Positions 10,901 through 21,850 are shown, numbered from the stretch's first letter. The stretch is 64,000 nucleotides of DNA from Cristatella mucedo (GCA_009760855.2 WPIO01000068.1:835001-899000); one strand, 5' to 3'. Numbers and translations are program-made. Notes: a model not told the origin generated them from the letters alone.

Positions 10901-13856
10901 TTCTTCAATTCAGAAAATTCATTGAAGCCCAATTAAACATTAATTTTACCGATGCCTATGATAGGAAGACAACGATACAAAGACTTCTGAGAAAAGGCGT
11001 CGGTAAGTCCCTAGTAGTAGTTCATGTTGAGGCCTGACGATGTGCTATAGCCAAACGTTGGTGCCAATCGCAGCTATTTGTGTTGGATTTCTTGTATTTC
11101 CAACTGATGGTGGTCTTATTTAAGGATGGGCAGTACACATTCGGCACCTTACTTCAGCTAAATTATTACTTCCTAGGGAATGTTATGTAATGTAATTTAA
11201 TGAAATTTATTTCCGTCTGTAACTCCACAAAGTCAAATTCACTACGTGGGTGTGAGGATAGTTTTGTACAGCTCATTCACAGTTTAAGTGGCTTTCGGTA
11301 TGCATTCGGTATCCCATAGGCTTAATCTCACGCAACGAAGAGAAAATAGAAAGCATTGCGGTCAAGAGAGCCTATATTTTATTAGCTGTTCCTGAATTAG
11401 AATTATTTAAAAAAATCTATATAATTAACCAGCCTTTTTATACAGTGGTAGAACAGCTTTTACGGTTTCACCATCGCTGGTCTCTAACCTACTCTAACTC
11501 TACGTCTCTCACCCACGACCCGGCTTGTGAGGAGTGAGCACGTTGCCCCTGGTATATCCGGTTTCGTCGTAATCTATGCTTAGGCTGCAGCGTAGGGACT
11601 TTGGTGAGCGGCCGCTCATGAGCGTTCATAACTGCAAGTAGTAGCACTATTGCCAACTGTGCGCACTGCTATAGTCATATACACTTGGCCATCGGAGGGA
11701 GTTATGAGTCAAGCCGGCTGTCAGCAATTAAATAGTCAACTCCTAAGTCTAGTTTGAACTCGCACACAGTAGTTTACGGTACCTTGGGATTATCACCAAA
11801 CGATGAGTTGAACTCGGCCGGCGTGAGGAGCTTCTCTACTTCGTCCAGCACCGAGCGGTGTCGCTTTGGAGTCTCCTCAGCTTTTGCCGCCAAGAAAAGG
11901 CACGCTGCTCCTGTGAGCTGCGAAAGTTTCACACATGTGAAAATGACAGGTCACTCTAGCGCATGACAAAAGATTGCGATGCCATAAAATAGCATGACTG
12001 ACGTAGAAACCCGGTTGAATTACTTCACGTTCGTCAAATAAAACAAAGAAAATAATTACTAACAATATCCGAATAATATTACTTTGGAGTACTAGCACCA
12101 ATACGTTCTTAGGTTGTGGCCTCTCAGTTGACTCGACTCGCTCTGCTGACTGCGAAAGTAAGAAGCTAAGCTATATAATTTAGGCCGTAATTTGTCTCGA
12201 GAAAGTGATATTAGGTTGAGGGTTCAGCGCAAGCTTGCTAAAAAGAACGTTCCCGCACTTAAGGAGAAAAAATATTGTTAAAAAATTGTGGCAATCAGTT
12301 CCGGTCTAGTACCGGTAGACCAAACGGTTCTGTTGCCAAAATTCATTTTAATGAAATAGCTAATTAGTTGCCAGAGTCGACCTAGGCGATGAGGCTAAAA
12401 CTGGTGCAGTAGTACACAAGTAAGTATGAAGGTGACAAGCCGTGGTGGGCCTTAAAAGTCAGAGTGGGGAGTAATCTCGTAAATGTAAGATTATTTGAGA
12501 TTCTTACAATATACAAAAGCTACTGACGCTGCTCGGTTTAGTGTTCCAATGATTAATTATAGCCAGCAACTACATACCATGTAACGCGCAGGGCTTGAGC
12601 CAGGTGGGTGAGGAATGGAGTGGAATGGCAGGAAGGAAGAAAGAAAGTGAGTAAGGAAACACTTTGCTTGACCACTTGGTTAAGGTGCTCACCTCACTTT
12701 AAAATTCAAGGTCAAGTCGAATGTATTTTAGGACTTAGGTCTTGGACTGGAACCCCCGCAGCATTTGTGAAGCTCCCGAGTAAATATTACTTTCCCTTAT
12801 GAAGCTAGACAAATGCATTATATTTAATTGGATGTCGTCGCTCCAAGAATATTCTGAAAAGTCAGTCCGGCGAGAAGCGATTTTTGTTTCGTCGACGGTT
12901 CACTTGAATCTTCTCAATCTGTCCAAGCACTCCGTCAGGCACCGAGCCGTTCTCTAGCTGGCAGGCTACGAGCTGCATTTACTGTATTTATTTTCTGGCT
13001 GGAATTTAAGTAGCGTGGCTTTTTGTATCAGGATACAGAGAACATAAGCCTAGTGATCCCTACATGTTATTGTTTACAATGTATTAAATTATTTAGAGAA
13101 AAACTTTTGCCTGCGATAGTTCATGGAGATATGTACCGCTTAGGCTGTGAGTCCGCTATACAAAACTCTCCTGCGTAACACCCACATGGTCTTTATGACT
13201 TTGTGGAGTTACTGACGGAGATACATTACATTACATTACATGAATGAATGAAGCTTTTTATATTTGTGGATACATTGAAAAAGCATTGCCCGGAATATGC
13301 AATTCTCTGTACACTGAAAGAATACTAATTGGAAGCTTAGATTGACTCTGTCCGCCATTGATCATGTGCGAAACCCAGCTGCATTTTGAGAATGCTTCAC
13401 ATAAAATCTATGAAAATACGTAATACCCGTAGCACCAGTTTCGTAAGGTCTTCAGTGGTATTAAGTTCAAATCTCAAGCGATATGGACTTCAAGTTAATT
13501 CTTAGAAGTGCGTATTATGTGTGCGCGCACGCGCCTGCGTGCGCGAGTCCTGGTGGTTTTCAGGGCGAGCACCACTAATCTAAGCGGTTGCTAGTGCTCG
13601 CGCTAAGAACATCTACAAATCTTTGTAGGCAGAAGGGCTCATGAGCTAGCACTGCACTTTTATGTACGAATATTGCAGTCTGCATTGCGAGATTTCCTAA
13701 CAAAACAGAGCTGCACGTCAGACGCGAAGCTCTACGAATATTTGTCCAAAAAGGGATACAGTCCGAGGCTTTCTCCTAGTTTCTGTATGAACTGTGCCCC
13801 TTTTAAGTCTGTAGAACTTCTCGCTTTCATTGCTGATGCCTTGCCTGAACGATGGG
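4401..13856 (-). CDS. CCNK: Cyclin K homologue (spliced gene, N-terminus incomplete)
   Basis: Spliced minus-strand gene assembled from nine exons: 13760-13856, 13401-13449, 11783-11917, 9768-9873, 9083-9140, 8803-8963, then tentatively 5180-5225 and 5086-5116, and 4401-4988. Seen: GAQFIQKLGESLGL, TGITYFHRFY, CLFLAAKAEETPK, ERVLLQAICFEFEVQHPY and SLCTTLCLEWEPEIVAIA occur in the order expected for the two cyclin folds, and codon phases agree at every junction used. Known: cyclin K is the nuclear partner of CDK12/CDK13, which phosphorylate the RNA polymerase II C-terminal domain and support transcription of long genes. The SLCTTL..WEPEI stretch matches my memory of cyclin K much better than cyclin T or L. 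The predicted product is about 420 residues, ending in a proline-rich tail as in other cyclin Ks. The tryptophan/tyrosine-rich N-terminal segment normally before the first cyclin fold was not found, so the true start is unknown. Confidence 0.87.
4466..4620 (-). repeat. 51-bp coding minisatellite in cyclin K tail
   Basis: Imperfect 51-bp units are visible on the plus strand between successive CGGAGGC motifs. Because 51 is a multiple of three, each unit adds 17 residues (FNPTvlPPgWPTSNPVG type) without breaking the frame. Confidence 0.75.
5086..5116 (-). CDS. CCNK: Tentative 31-bp cyclin K micro-exon
   Basis: Lies between a CAGTTTGCAG acceptor and a GCGA|GTAAGG donor. In the inherited phase it reads ESETIQLSKR and joins in frame to the final exon. 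Confidence 0.45.
5180..5225 (-). CDS. CCNK: Tentative cyclin K exon after the second fold
   Basis: After a GTGGTCTGCAG acceptor the phase left by the 8803-8963 exon gives AWSDRATEIVCSAFAR, a plausible last helix of the cyclin fold. The donor GAG|GTCATG is weak and the following intron would be only 63 bp. Phase agreement is the main support. Confidence 0.45.
5226..7100. other. Cyclin K intron sequence, no exon recognised
   Basis: Part of the 3.6-kb intron between the 8803-8963 exon and the tentative downstream exons. An open plus-strand stretch at about 6885-7045 (VVRKTFGLNVGQSLPELKEV) looks protein-like but has no family match known to me. Confidence 0.4.
7105..7575 (+). mobile_element. LINE B 3' fragment
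   Basis: Diverged copy of the LINE B C-terminal coding end and 3' UTR (CATGCTGACACTGTGCATG, GCAGCAAATG), ending in a hairpin relic and a TTATTA-rich tail. Confidence 0.8.
8021..8331. repeat. Tandem repeat, three 102-bp units
   Basis: TTCTTGCAATCACAATATAT starts at 8021, 8123 and 8225. The units are almost identical, each containing CACTTACGTGATGATATAG and GGGCCCTGTGC. The near identity suggests a recent duplication. In a cyclin K intron. Confidence 0.95.
8430..8590 (-). mobile_element. SINE 1 copy
   Basis: Minus strand: tRNA-like head with B-box-like GGGCTCGAGCC and the SINE 1 body motif (GATAGCCTTTAAGGCCC). Diverged. Confidence 0.6.
8803..8963 (-). CDS. CCNK: Cyclin K exon: SLCTTLCLEWEPEIVAIA
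   Basis: This is the most diagnostic cyclin K exon: SLCTTLCLEWEPEIVAIA, then LDLACC, and DWWKIYVEGLAVEAVK corresponding to RRWWEQFVQDVPVDVLE. Acceptor TACTTTGGCGCAG, donor AAAAG|GTAAGC. The insert CCTTKYKVTTCKDSK is divergent from vertebrate sequences. Confidence 0.93.
9083..9140 (-). CDS. CCNK: Cyclin K exon: start of second cyclin fold
   Basis: Encodes DTKQKERIIQQAWGFCND, equivalent to ..KIQKLVQMAWTFVND.. of cyclin K. The acceptor follows CATCCCCATTGCAG, and the donor is GACAG|GTCTGT. The phase-2 end is completed to Ser by the next exon, recreating the family NDSLCTTL junction. Confidence 0.88.
9768..9873 (-). CDS. CCNK: Cyclin K exon: end of first cyclin fold
   Basis: Encodes ERVLLQAICFEFEVQHPY followed by TYILEYGKALA, matching the LERILLQTIKFDLQVEHPY region. 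Acceptor TTTCTTTCAG and donor CTCGCCG|GTAAGA are both strong. It enters in phase 0 and leaves in phase 1. Confidence 0.92.
10150..10560 (+). repeat. Promoter-like dispersed repeat, short copy
   Basis: Shares GGTCACCGGCTAGGCCGGGG TCTGA, GGGACRGGACGGCT, TATAGGACYTT and GCGCATGCG in order with the minus strand of 55000-55745. Includes TATTATAAAG, TATA-box-like. Compared with the other copy it lacks about 350 bp in the middle. A solo LTR is one explanation. It sits in a cyclin K intron. Confidence 0.6.
11189..11375 (-). mobile_element. LINE A 3' end fragment
   Basis: Minus-strand copy of the LINE A 3' UTR (TTTGTGGAGTTACAGACGG, GAATGCATACCGAAAGCC). Confidence 0.8.
11440..11575 (-). mobile_element. 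SINE 1-like fragment
   Basis: Minus strand reads a tRNA-like head (GGCAACGTGCTCACTCC, GTCGTGGGTGAGAG). Diverged; classification tentative. Confidence 0.4.
11783..11917 (-). CDS. CCNK: Cyclin K exon: LTGAACLFLAAKAEETPK
   Basis: Encodes LTGAACLFLAAKAEETPK and then the linker ending FGDNPK, colinear with VTGACCLFLAGKVEETPK...FGDDPK of cyclin K. The lysine and glutamate of the A-K-A-E-E motif, conserved in cyclin boxes for CDK contact, are present. Acceptor TTTCGCAG, donor CCCAAG|GTACCG, phase 0 at both ends. An alternative acceptor 7 bp downstream (CACAG) would change the incoming phase. Confidence 0.88.
11918..13140. other. Cyclin K intron, no feature recognised
   Basis: AT-rich. A minus-strand open stretch near 12870-12970 (ACQLENGSVPDGVLGQIEKI) looks protein-like, but I could not place it in the cyclin. 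Confidence 0.4.
13145..13242 (+). mobile_element. LINE A 3' end with (TTACA)n tail
   Basis: CACCCACATGGTCTTTATGA, TTTGTGGAGTTACTGACGG, then ATACATTACATTACATTACA. This is the cleanest view of the LINE A tail. Confidence 0.88.
13401..13449 (-). CDS. CCNK: Cyclin K exon: PYETGATGITYFHRFY
   Basis: Encodes PYETGATGITYFHRFY, matching the invariant YFHRFY helix of transcriptional cyclins. It starts after an ...CTGAAG acceptor with one base that completes the previous Leu codon. With the GTGAAG donor it ends in phase 0, which fits the next exon. The frame stays open for about 26 more bases (VKHSQNAAG, to 13375), where a second GT would leave the wrong phase. Confidence 0.75.
13760..13856 (-). CDS. 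CCNK: Cyclin K exon: start of first cyclin fold
   Basis: Reads through ...STDLKGAQFIQKLGESLGL, aligning with the (R)EGARFIFDVGTRLGL region of cyclin K. The donor GGACT|GTATCC leaves a phase-2 codon that the next exon completes as Leu. The upstream boundary is uncertain: an acceptor at the GAACAG/CCC junction is possible, and an in-frame ATG lies at 13830-13828. The plus-strand open frame over the same bases is antisense to it. Confidence 0.72.
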
Positions 13857-13859
13857 CTG

Positions 13860-14480
13860 TTCGACATTATTACTGCAACAAATGAACAGAAAAATGTTCA
13901 CCAAAGGTTAGATACGTTTTATTTAAGTTCAATTGTATAGCTAGATTTTCAAGCATACAACTATGCATCCTTTTTTGGCACGTCTGATTCTTACTAAAAC
14001 ATCAACAATAAAAGTACTTTCATCTGCGTGATCGATGAGATTACATATCTAGTACTCGTACTGGCTAAGAATGCACATCATGTACATATATCAGAACACC
14101 TTCGTTCGGCGCTACAGAACAGCAGCACCACTCGCTTGGGGGTTACAATACCTGCACGCAATCGCATGCGTCCTGCTATGGCTATGCTCTCTGGTCGCCA
14201 ACCGCAGCAGGCGTAATGGTTGGTGCCTCGCACCCAATTGCGACAGTAAGCATAGGCAGACAACTCATGGAGGACTTCAGGATTTGTCAGGACTCGTCAG
14301 AAATACTCAAGGTTGAACTTAAAGACGAGAACTCAGGGCATGTATAGGCGAATAACGTCTAGAGAAGGTGAGCTTGGAATTGAAATGGTACGAGCGCTGA
14401 AGTACTAGACCAGAGGCTGCACGTTTTTGCTGTCCGCTCGAGACGAAATTCAGCTCTGTGGCCTTTGAAGCCCTCCCATC
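13860..14480. other. No gene recognised; missing cyclin K first exon expected nearby
   Basis: Searched the minus strand for the W-Y-W/F-type N-terminal motif of cyclin K without success. Open frames at 14028-14316 show no familiar motif. Confidence 0.35.
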
Positions 14481-14481
14481 G

Positions 14482-14727
14482 CTAATAATAATAATAATGA
14501 ATCATTTGACAAAGCACCCTCTGTTAACTCTTTCTAGGCGTTTCGCAACTGCTGCAAAGGAAGCACGATCAAATTGTGCAAAATCAGCATGAATAAACAC
14601 GTACAGGACGTATCGCATGGACCCACTAATTGCTGTGATAAATAGATGCGTTCTTATTTTCTTTTTAAAGGTGGACAAGCTATTAAATGTCGTTTCGTAA
14701 GTCGGGAGTGAATTCCACGCTTTGGGA
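14482..14727 (-). mobile_element. LINE B 3' fragment
   Basis: (TAA)n, hairpin relic, then 3' UTR and WNSLPTYETTFNSLSTFKK coding remnant. It is abutted by the tail of the next copy. Confidence 0.82.
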
Positions 14728-15900
14728 TTGTAATAATAATAACACACTTGATGCAGCGCCCGCATAGAACTCTAGGCGCTTTACAGTTGCTGCAAAGGAA
14801 ACTCGAACGAATGGTTAGTAGTAGAATGCTCACTAAACAAGAATAACATGGCTAGGGGTAACATGCACAGGATCAGCATGCACGTGTGGTTAGTGGCAGC
14901 ATGCAACAGAGTCAGCACGCATGAGCACGTGAAGGACGAATCACAGGGACCCACCGAATGCTGTCATTAATAGGTTCAAGTTCTTTTTAAATATGGTCGT
15001 CAGGGATGTCGTGACGCAAGTTGGAAGTTAGTTCCAGTTTTTGGGAGCATATGAACTAAATTTACAGTCTCCAGAGGATTAGAGGTTTGCAAGAGGTATT
15101 TTTTATTTTAACAGCTAGTTTGGAAAGCGGGTGGTACGATGCTTGGCCTGGTGGGAGAGTAGATCTGATAGATATGCTGGAGCGAAAGATTGAAGGAACC
15201 TAAACGTGAGCAACAAAACCTTAATAGACGATGCGTTGCTTGACTGGTAGCCAGTGCAGGTTGGTGAAAAGTCGTGTGATGTGGCAACTGCAACGCTCAC
15301 GACAGACAAGCCTGGCTGCAGAGTTTTGTACCAGCTATAATGGCCTGATTGCACATGTTGGTAGACTAGCAAGCAGTGAGCTACATAAGTCAAGACGGGA
15401 TGTCGCAAATGCTTGGATCAACTTAAATGTGGTATCATTGTCTACACAAGTCCGAATTTTAACAATGTTGTGTAGCTGAAATTAGGCAGACTTGATTGTG
15501 GAAATGATGCGGCCGTGTAACGAAAGGTCATTTTGGAACATGACACCTAGATTTCGTGCAGATTCAACAGGAGATTTGCTGGCAGAGCCGTTTTTGAGAG
15601 TTAGCCTTTCCGATTTCTGAATTACACTTGGTTTTCCCATACCGAGAAAGTTAGTTTTATCATTGAATTTATAAAATTTGCTCTTATCCATGTGCGGATG
15701 TCATCACAAATTGCAGCAAGGGAGTTGAGAGAATTCGACGTGCTCGAAGGCTGGGAGGGATCAAAGTAAAGGTACAACTGAGTGTCATCCGCCTAGAACT
15801 GAAAGCCTAGATTGTGCTCGACAATCACGTCAGCAAGAGGGAGATTATAAACCGTGAAAGAACCGGACCAAGCACGGGGCCCCGAGGTGCTCCAAATTTC
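14728..15900 (-). mobile_element. LINE B copy, RT motif B to 3' end
   Basis: Minus strand runs from the GVP.GSVLGP motif region (about 15880) through the thumb and C-terminus to the (ATT)n tail. Several frameshifts. Confidence 0.85.
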
Positions 15901-16134
15901 ATATTTTATTAATCATTTTAAATTTCTATGTTAATACTTTAATAATTTCTAAGGATAAAACCTGAAAATTGCTGCTGTCACTGCTTTCATAGAAAACATT
16001 GCCATGTTTTAATGAGCATTAATGAAAGCAGATAAAATTCATACCGTTGCGATAGTGACACGTTAGTGCAACAAGTTAGTCTGCGACCGCACCGTTCGCT
16101 CGTGAGTCTAACGAACGACAGATAGCTTTATCGA

Positions 16135-16200
16135 AAAAAGAAAGCTTTAAAGCTTTTAAAGCTTTTAAAGCTTTAAAGCTTTAAAGCAGAAAGCTTTAAA
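16135..16200. repeat. AAAGCTTT palindrome cluster
   Basis: At least six AAGCTTT/AAAGCTTTTAAAGC units in 65 bp. Each is self-complementary, so the array can fold or pair in many registers. Confidence 0.85.
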
Positions 16201-16589
16201 CTATATCGGAAATCAGCTAACCATTTCGTCGTCATCAGCTATAACCTTTATTAGATTCTTTTGCTCTATTATGACATCATAGAATGAAGTATGGCCACTA
16301 CGACGACTTCGTAGCAATACGAACTTGTATTAGTAACTAAATAGCGTGCACCCGTAGTCATTTACTCTTGACGATTAGACCGAACGGGGCGTCGAGGCGC
16401 AACTACACACAGCTATTAAATCCACTCGATAGTAAGTCACACGGTGCGAGCTCCCACAAAGCCTTTTCACGGTAACAAGAAATCAAACCAATCCGAGACG
16501 CTGAAAGAAATGATCTGGCTCACGGAGATCTTTAGCTGCATCCACCACCAGTGGAAATTTGACTTTTCAAGACGCCTATGCTTTTCCCG

Positions 16590-16650
16590 CCAAGAGCGCC
16601 TAGAGAGATATTGAGTTCTCTGAGGGCGCTTTATCAAGTGCATTACTTTT
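16590..16650 (+). mobile_element. Isolated LINE B 3' tail
   Basis: GCGCCTAGAGAGATATTGAG, then TTCTCTGAGGGCGC and TTTATCAAGTGCATTA: only the last 60 bp of LINE B. Confidence 0.8.
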
Positions 16651-18404
16651 ATAAAACAAAGCTCGCTGATCCGGTGAATGAAAACTGATAGCAATATATA
16701 TGACACAAACTATTGTCATTGTTACGGGATGCCCTAGTAGCAACTTTACTTTTAACAAAGAAACCCAAGTTCATAATAGCTGAAAATGCACTTGTGATAC
16801 AATGTATGTTGGGATCAGCTACCTTTAAGTAAACCTGCTAGATAAGATAAGAACGCTCTGATCGCGTGCGCCTTAAAAATTTCCAACCTCTTCAGGAGTT
16901 GTGGGGGGTGTAGGCAGTTTTAACGATAATGTACAGTTGCAAACTCTCTGTAGCTGCGTCTCACTGAATTCTCCATGTCAAAAATGCAGCAGCTGTAAGC
17001 CGCTTTCTCTCAAAGCCACGAGCTCGATGCCGACTGTCGTCACATCTCTTTACTTGATGACTTGAAGAAAAACAATATCTACATACTTTCCTGTTCAACG
17101 CAGTATTTTTGGGTCCGCGTAGATTTTCCATTGATTGCTTTGCGAAGTCTTTGTAGTTGCTAGAAAAATTACGTGCTTCATCTGTATCATAATCAAAGTG
17201 CATAAAAATAGATATCGCTATCTTATGACGATTTACAGATGTGTGGATATTGTTATTCTTATGATTGATTTTTATTTCGCTATCATAAAAGTAAAATTTA
17301 CTAGTTTTGTTAAGACTTATCACATTCACCGGAATTTCAAAAGATACACTAGAGCGTGCGTGCGAAAAATAATAATTAGCATCATTAGTGTTACTTGCTA
17401 TTATTATGAATAAGATCGGCAAATGCATAAAAATTAGAGTGCATTTACTGTCAAATAAAGTAAAACTAGTTAGTGAAATAATTTACAAATGAACATATGT
17501 TCTAGATCAGTATTTGTATTGCAAATCAGCCGCGGAGCTAAGATTTTCATCTGGGGCCAAAAGCTTGTACTCAGGGAGGGCGAGATCGGCAAGGTTTTCG
17601 TGCTGACCAGGCTTGACCCGAAATTAATGAAAAATTACTGGGAAAATCGTGGCGTTTTTTCAACACGAACTCGGTGACTGAGACATCATTTCTGCATTCG
17701 TGACGGTCGGGGACGCGTAAGAAAAGAGTTTGGCCCAGGTCGCTGCCCCGTGGTAGAGCTGGGGGCGAATGCCGCCTGCCCTCCCGCTGGCTCCATTGCT
17801 GCTGCAAGTCGCTTTGTCAAAATCTACCAAATTATAGTGTCAATTATATTCTCGTTATACTGTCTTTGATATCGAAGTTCAAAGTTCAGCATTTACTTTT
17901 GAAATTGTTCACATTCTCCTCCTGAATTTTTTTAAATGAGCATCCCATTGGGCGGCAACGACGCTGGCCGCTAGTGCAATCCACGAAAATCCACCACACT
18001 TTACTTGACTCCAATGCAAGTCCAAGAGAAATAGGCTAAAGCTCCACTTTGAATTGCATATTAAACTGCACTATTTTCAAGAGTACCCACGGACAAGACC
18101 GCGACATTGTTCACTCGTTCACATGAATTGTCAGCAATAGACTGCAATTACTCCAGTGCCCCTGATGGGGGATTGTAATGTTTTCCCGGGTCACTGCAGT
18201 CGCTTGCAGTGAACTGTATCAGAAGGTTCTTCGGATGTTTCTCTTAAAAAGAATGCTACAATAAAATTCCCTCCAGACTCGCCAGAAGCCATTCACTGAT
18301 TCTACAGAGTCCTCTGAACCATTCCTGAACATGCTTACTTGTATAAAAATACACGTTACGCTAGGTCTACGTCAGAAATTGAGTCCGTCTTTTGCAGCTT
18401 GTCT

Positions 18405-19615
18405 TAAGTCACAATTGTCGTGTGGGGGTCAGGTCTCACAGACAAGACTGTGGAGTCCCTTGAAGGTCAGTTCTCAGTCTCTTGCTTTTATCCATTTATA
18501 CCCATCTGGGAAATGTCTGGGGAAAGTGATTAAGGCCCATATAATAGGATATTACTTTTATGCTGACGATACTCAGCTGCATTTGTCATTCAAACCGTCG
18601 GAATCTGCTGCAGCAACTGATAAAAATGACTGCTTGCCTTGCCGACGTTCGATCTTGGATTACGTACAACTTCTTGAAACTAAACGACGATAAAACCGAA
18701 CTGCGGCTCATAGGAAAAACTAAGCATGTGTCTGGATTAAAAGGCTTTGCTCTTCTAATTGGTGATGCTGTTGTGCGACAATCATTACGTGCTCGAAATG
18801 TAGGTGTCTTTCTCGACAGGCTGCCTCGATTTTAAAAGCGTCCTTCAGAAGACTGCTTCTACAGCTAGCCATCACGACCGATCCTTAAGTAAGATTAGGA
18901 GTTACCTTCCACAGTAGCAAGCAAAAAAATGTAACTAACCCCATAGTGCTGTCTCGGCTTGATTATTGTAATTTAATATAGGCTGGGCTACCAAAAAGCA
19001 ACTAGGCCACTGCAGCTGGCTATGAATGTGGTTGCAAGGCAAGTCTTCAAGTCCCAGAGGTTTGAGCACACGTCTCCTTTGCTAAAAGAGTTAGGATGGA
19101 TGCCGGTTGAGCAACGGATACAGAGGAAAGTTCGTAGGCTAACCCACAAGGCCCGCCACGGCTTGGCTCTTTCGTACCTAGCTGACCTGCTGCACCAGCT
19201 TCCGTCTCTTTGCGCCCTCATGTCCCGTGTGGACAATAAATTAGCTGTACCATTCCTCCGCTTAAAGACCGTAGGCGACAGAGGGTTTAGCTCTGCAGGT
19301 CTAGAACTGTGGAACTCGCTTTCACAATTCTTATGCAACGACAACTACTCTCCTACTGCCGACTATGGCTCATCCTTTTCAGTGGTCCTGAGCTGCTACT
19401 TCCATGCTACTCACTACCTCAACTGCTCTCCTGATTCTGCTATGCTTCTCACGTTCTCTATGTTGCGTGAGACGAAGTCTGTTGGCTACCGAATGCGTAC
19501 CGAGAGCCGCTTAGGCTGTGATTACGCTATACAAAACTCTCCTGCTTAACACCCAAATCGTCTTTATGGCCTTGTGGAGTTACAGACGAATGTACATACA
19601 TACATACATGCACAC
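18405..19615 (+). mobile_element. LINE A copy, RT to 3' end
   Basis: From SCGGQVS (RT motif B side) through YYFYADDTQLHLSF, LNDDKTELRLIG, LKTVGDRGFSSAGLELWN to TTTGTGGAGTTACAGACG and (TACA)n. The catalytic YADD is intact but the frame is broken near 18840 and 19010. Confidence 0.88.
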
Positions 19616-20029
19616 AATAGGCATGTCGCCTGGCATGCTGTGCGAAATCACCAGTCCCCTTTCAACATTGTGCACAGCTACTTTGTGGAACAAGAAAAAT
19701 TGTCACGGCGGCATTATTAACGACCCTTTTTTATTTTGAATTTTGAGCAATATTAAAACTATTCGATCGTTGCTTTCATATTCCCTCACTATTTCGCACA
19801 AAAAACTCATCAATAATGACAAGGAATCTCTCGCGGAGTTGCTTGCTAAATAAGCCGTATCTACCCTGCACTCACGGGATCTGTAAATCTTTTTACTGCC
19901 GAATGGCAATATCAAATATAGATTGCTGGAATCAGCCATTTTTGTACACCAGTGTTAAAGGTAGAAATTTTCGGGATTTAGGTCAGTATGCTTGCTATGT
20001 TTGACCCACAATGTTCCATCTATTCTGGC

Positions 20030-20195
20030 GATAGGAAGAATGGAACTCTTTTAGCCCAGAAACGCACCTGGGGTGGGCTAGGAGTAACAGTTCCGTGCTA
20101 TCTTCGTTTAGTATTAGAAACTCGTCGGGAATTCTCCGACATCCAGGATCAAATGGCGGCAAGGCAAGCATTATGTTTATCAGTCGATGAAGCAA
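20030..20195 (-). mobile_element. Inverted LINE A RT fragment
   Basis: Minus strand encodes PPFDPGCRRIPDEFLILNED and STELLLLAHPRCVSGLKEF, similar to the RT thumb of LINE A. Confidence 0.6.
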
Positions 20196-20394
20196 ACCCC
20201 GACGGTTTAATCAAGCTAGCCTGGTTCATGCAAGGCACGGTGATAATGATGATAATAAAAATGCGACGTATTTATGAAGCGTACTCAGAAAACAGTATAC
20301 TTTTTCAGTTAGATAGCGATGTATGCATGAAGACCCAGCTAATGGCAGCCACTGCTACTAATTTTAATAACGTAGGAACCACGGGTATGTTCTG

Positions 20395-21310
20395 CTGGCA
20401 AGAAACATGGTCATTGACGCTCAAAATTGGCTCTGCCAGCATATCTCCTGTTGAATCGGCTCGAAATCTAGGTGTCATGTTCCAAAGTGACCTCTCATTA
20501 GACGACCATATCAGCTTCACGGTCAAATCTGACTACTTTTAGCTACATAGCATTGCTAAAATTCGGGCTTGTTTAGATAAAAATACCACGTCTAAGTTGG
20601 TCCATGCATTCATGACATCCCGTCTCGACTTCTGCAACTCACTGCTTACTGGCCCTACCGGCATGTACGATCAGGAGATTGCAGCTAGTGCACAACTCTG
20701 CAGCTAGGCTTGTCTATCGTGAGCGTCGCAGCAACCACTTCTCGCGACCTGCACTGGCTACCAGTCGAGCAACGGATCAACTTCAAGGTTTTGTCGGTCC
20801 CTTTTAGGTCACTTCATTCTTTGGCTCCAGCCTACCTCTCAGACATACTCCCCCATCAGGCCAAGCATCGTACCACCCGCTTTTTGGAATCCAACAGTTT
20901 ACCAATTCCTCGTACAAACCTCAAATCCTTTGGAGACCGTGAATTTAGTTCGTATGCTTCCTAAGCCTGGAACTTCCTCTCGACTTGAACAGAATGTCAG
21001 AACATTTCCTGACTTGACCACATTTAAAAAGAACTTAAAAACACACCTATTTAGGACAGCGTTTAGTGGGTCCCTGTGATTCGTCCTTGATGTGGTTATG
21101 CGTGCTGACACTGTGCATGCTGTCACTAACCACATTTGCATGCTGACCCTGTGCATGTCACCCCTAACCATGTTATTCATGTTGTTTGTTTATCAAGCAT
21201 GATATTACTCATCATTCAGTTGCATTTCCCTTTGCAGCAAATGTAAAGCGCCTACAGGGAGATTAATTGCTCTGAGGGCGCTTTATCAAGTGCATTATTA
21301 TTATGTCGCT
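20395..21310 (+). mobile_element. LINE B 3' half
   Basis: LTLKIGSASISPVESARNLG onward to the hairpin and ATTATTATT tail. Closely similar to 49020-49925. Confidence 0.9.
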
Positions 21311-21664
21311 TGTGCTGAAACTGTACGGGGAAACGAGAAGCGTGAAAGTGACAAAAATGGCTCCAAATACAGCGCTTTTTGTCGCCCACAGGCTTTTCGC
21401 GTTGTGCCCTGGCATTTTGATATCCGAAACATTTAGTAATAATCGATGCCGTTATAATTTTTTTAATTTAAAACGTTAGTAATCAAATAAAATTACATAT
21501 TATTATTAAAATTTTAGACCAATATGTCAGCAAGGCAGACTAGTAAAGGGCTATTCGGTGCGTTAGTAATCCGTTGACTGACCTAAGGTTATGTTGCTCG
21601 AACTACGTATCGTGAAACTATGAAACTTAGCGGAAAATATTCAGTACTGCTATAACCCAGCTCA

Positions 21665-21850
21665 TTCGTATCTTGGTGAGCCGTAATGGCACCCTAGGTA
21701 AGCTGGTTACTTTTCACGACCTCGATCTCGACGTCGTGGATACGAATCGTGCGATGGGCCATTCATTATTGGCGCTGCGAGTGGTGGCAATTGCCATAAA
21801 GGCTCTTCTGTCTCTATGCAAAAGAGGCTATTAAATTAGCTAGTACGTTT
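21665..21850 (+). mobile_element. SINE 1 copy
   Basis: tRNA-like head (CCCTAGGTAAGCTGGTTACT with B-box remnant GGATACGAATC), then CCATAAAGGCTCTTCTGTC and GGCTATTAAATTAGC. Confidence 0.78.

Larger units (their letters stand above)
15901..18330. other. Intergenic, mostly unassigned
   Basis: Holds an AAAGCTTT cluster (16135-16200) and a short LINE B tail (16590-16650). A minus-strand open frame at 16961-17428 has no recognisable domain. Confidence 0.4.

Noticed and set aside
13673-13885. Plus-strand open frame with a protein-like sequence
   Set aside because: It is antisense to the cyclin K exon GAQFIQKLGESLGL, which has homology and phase support.
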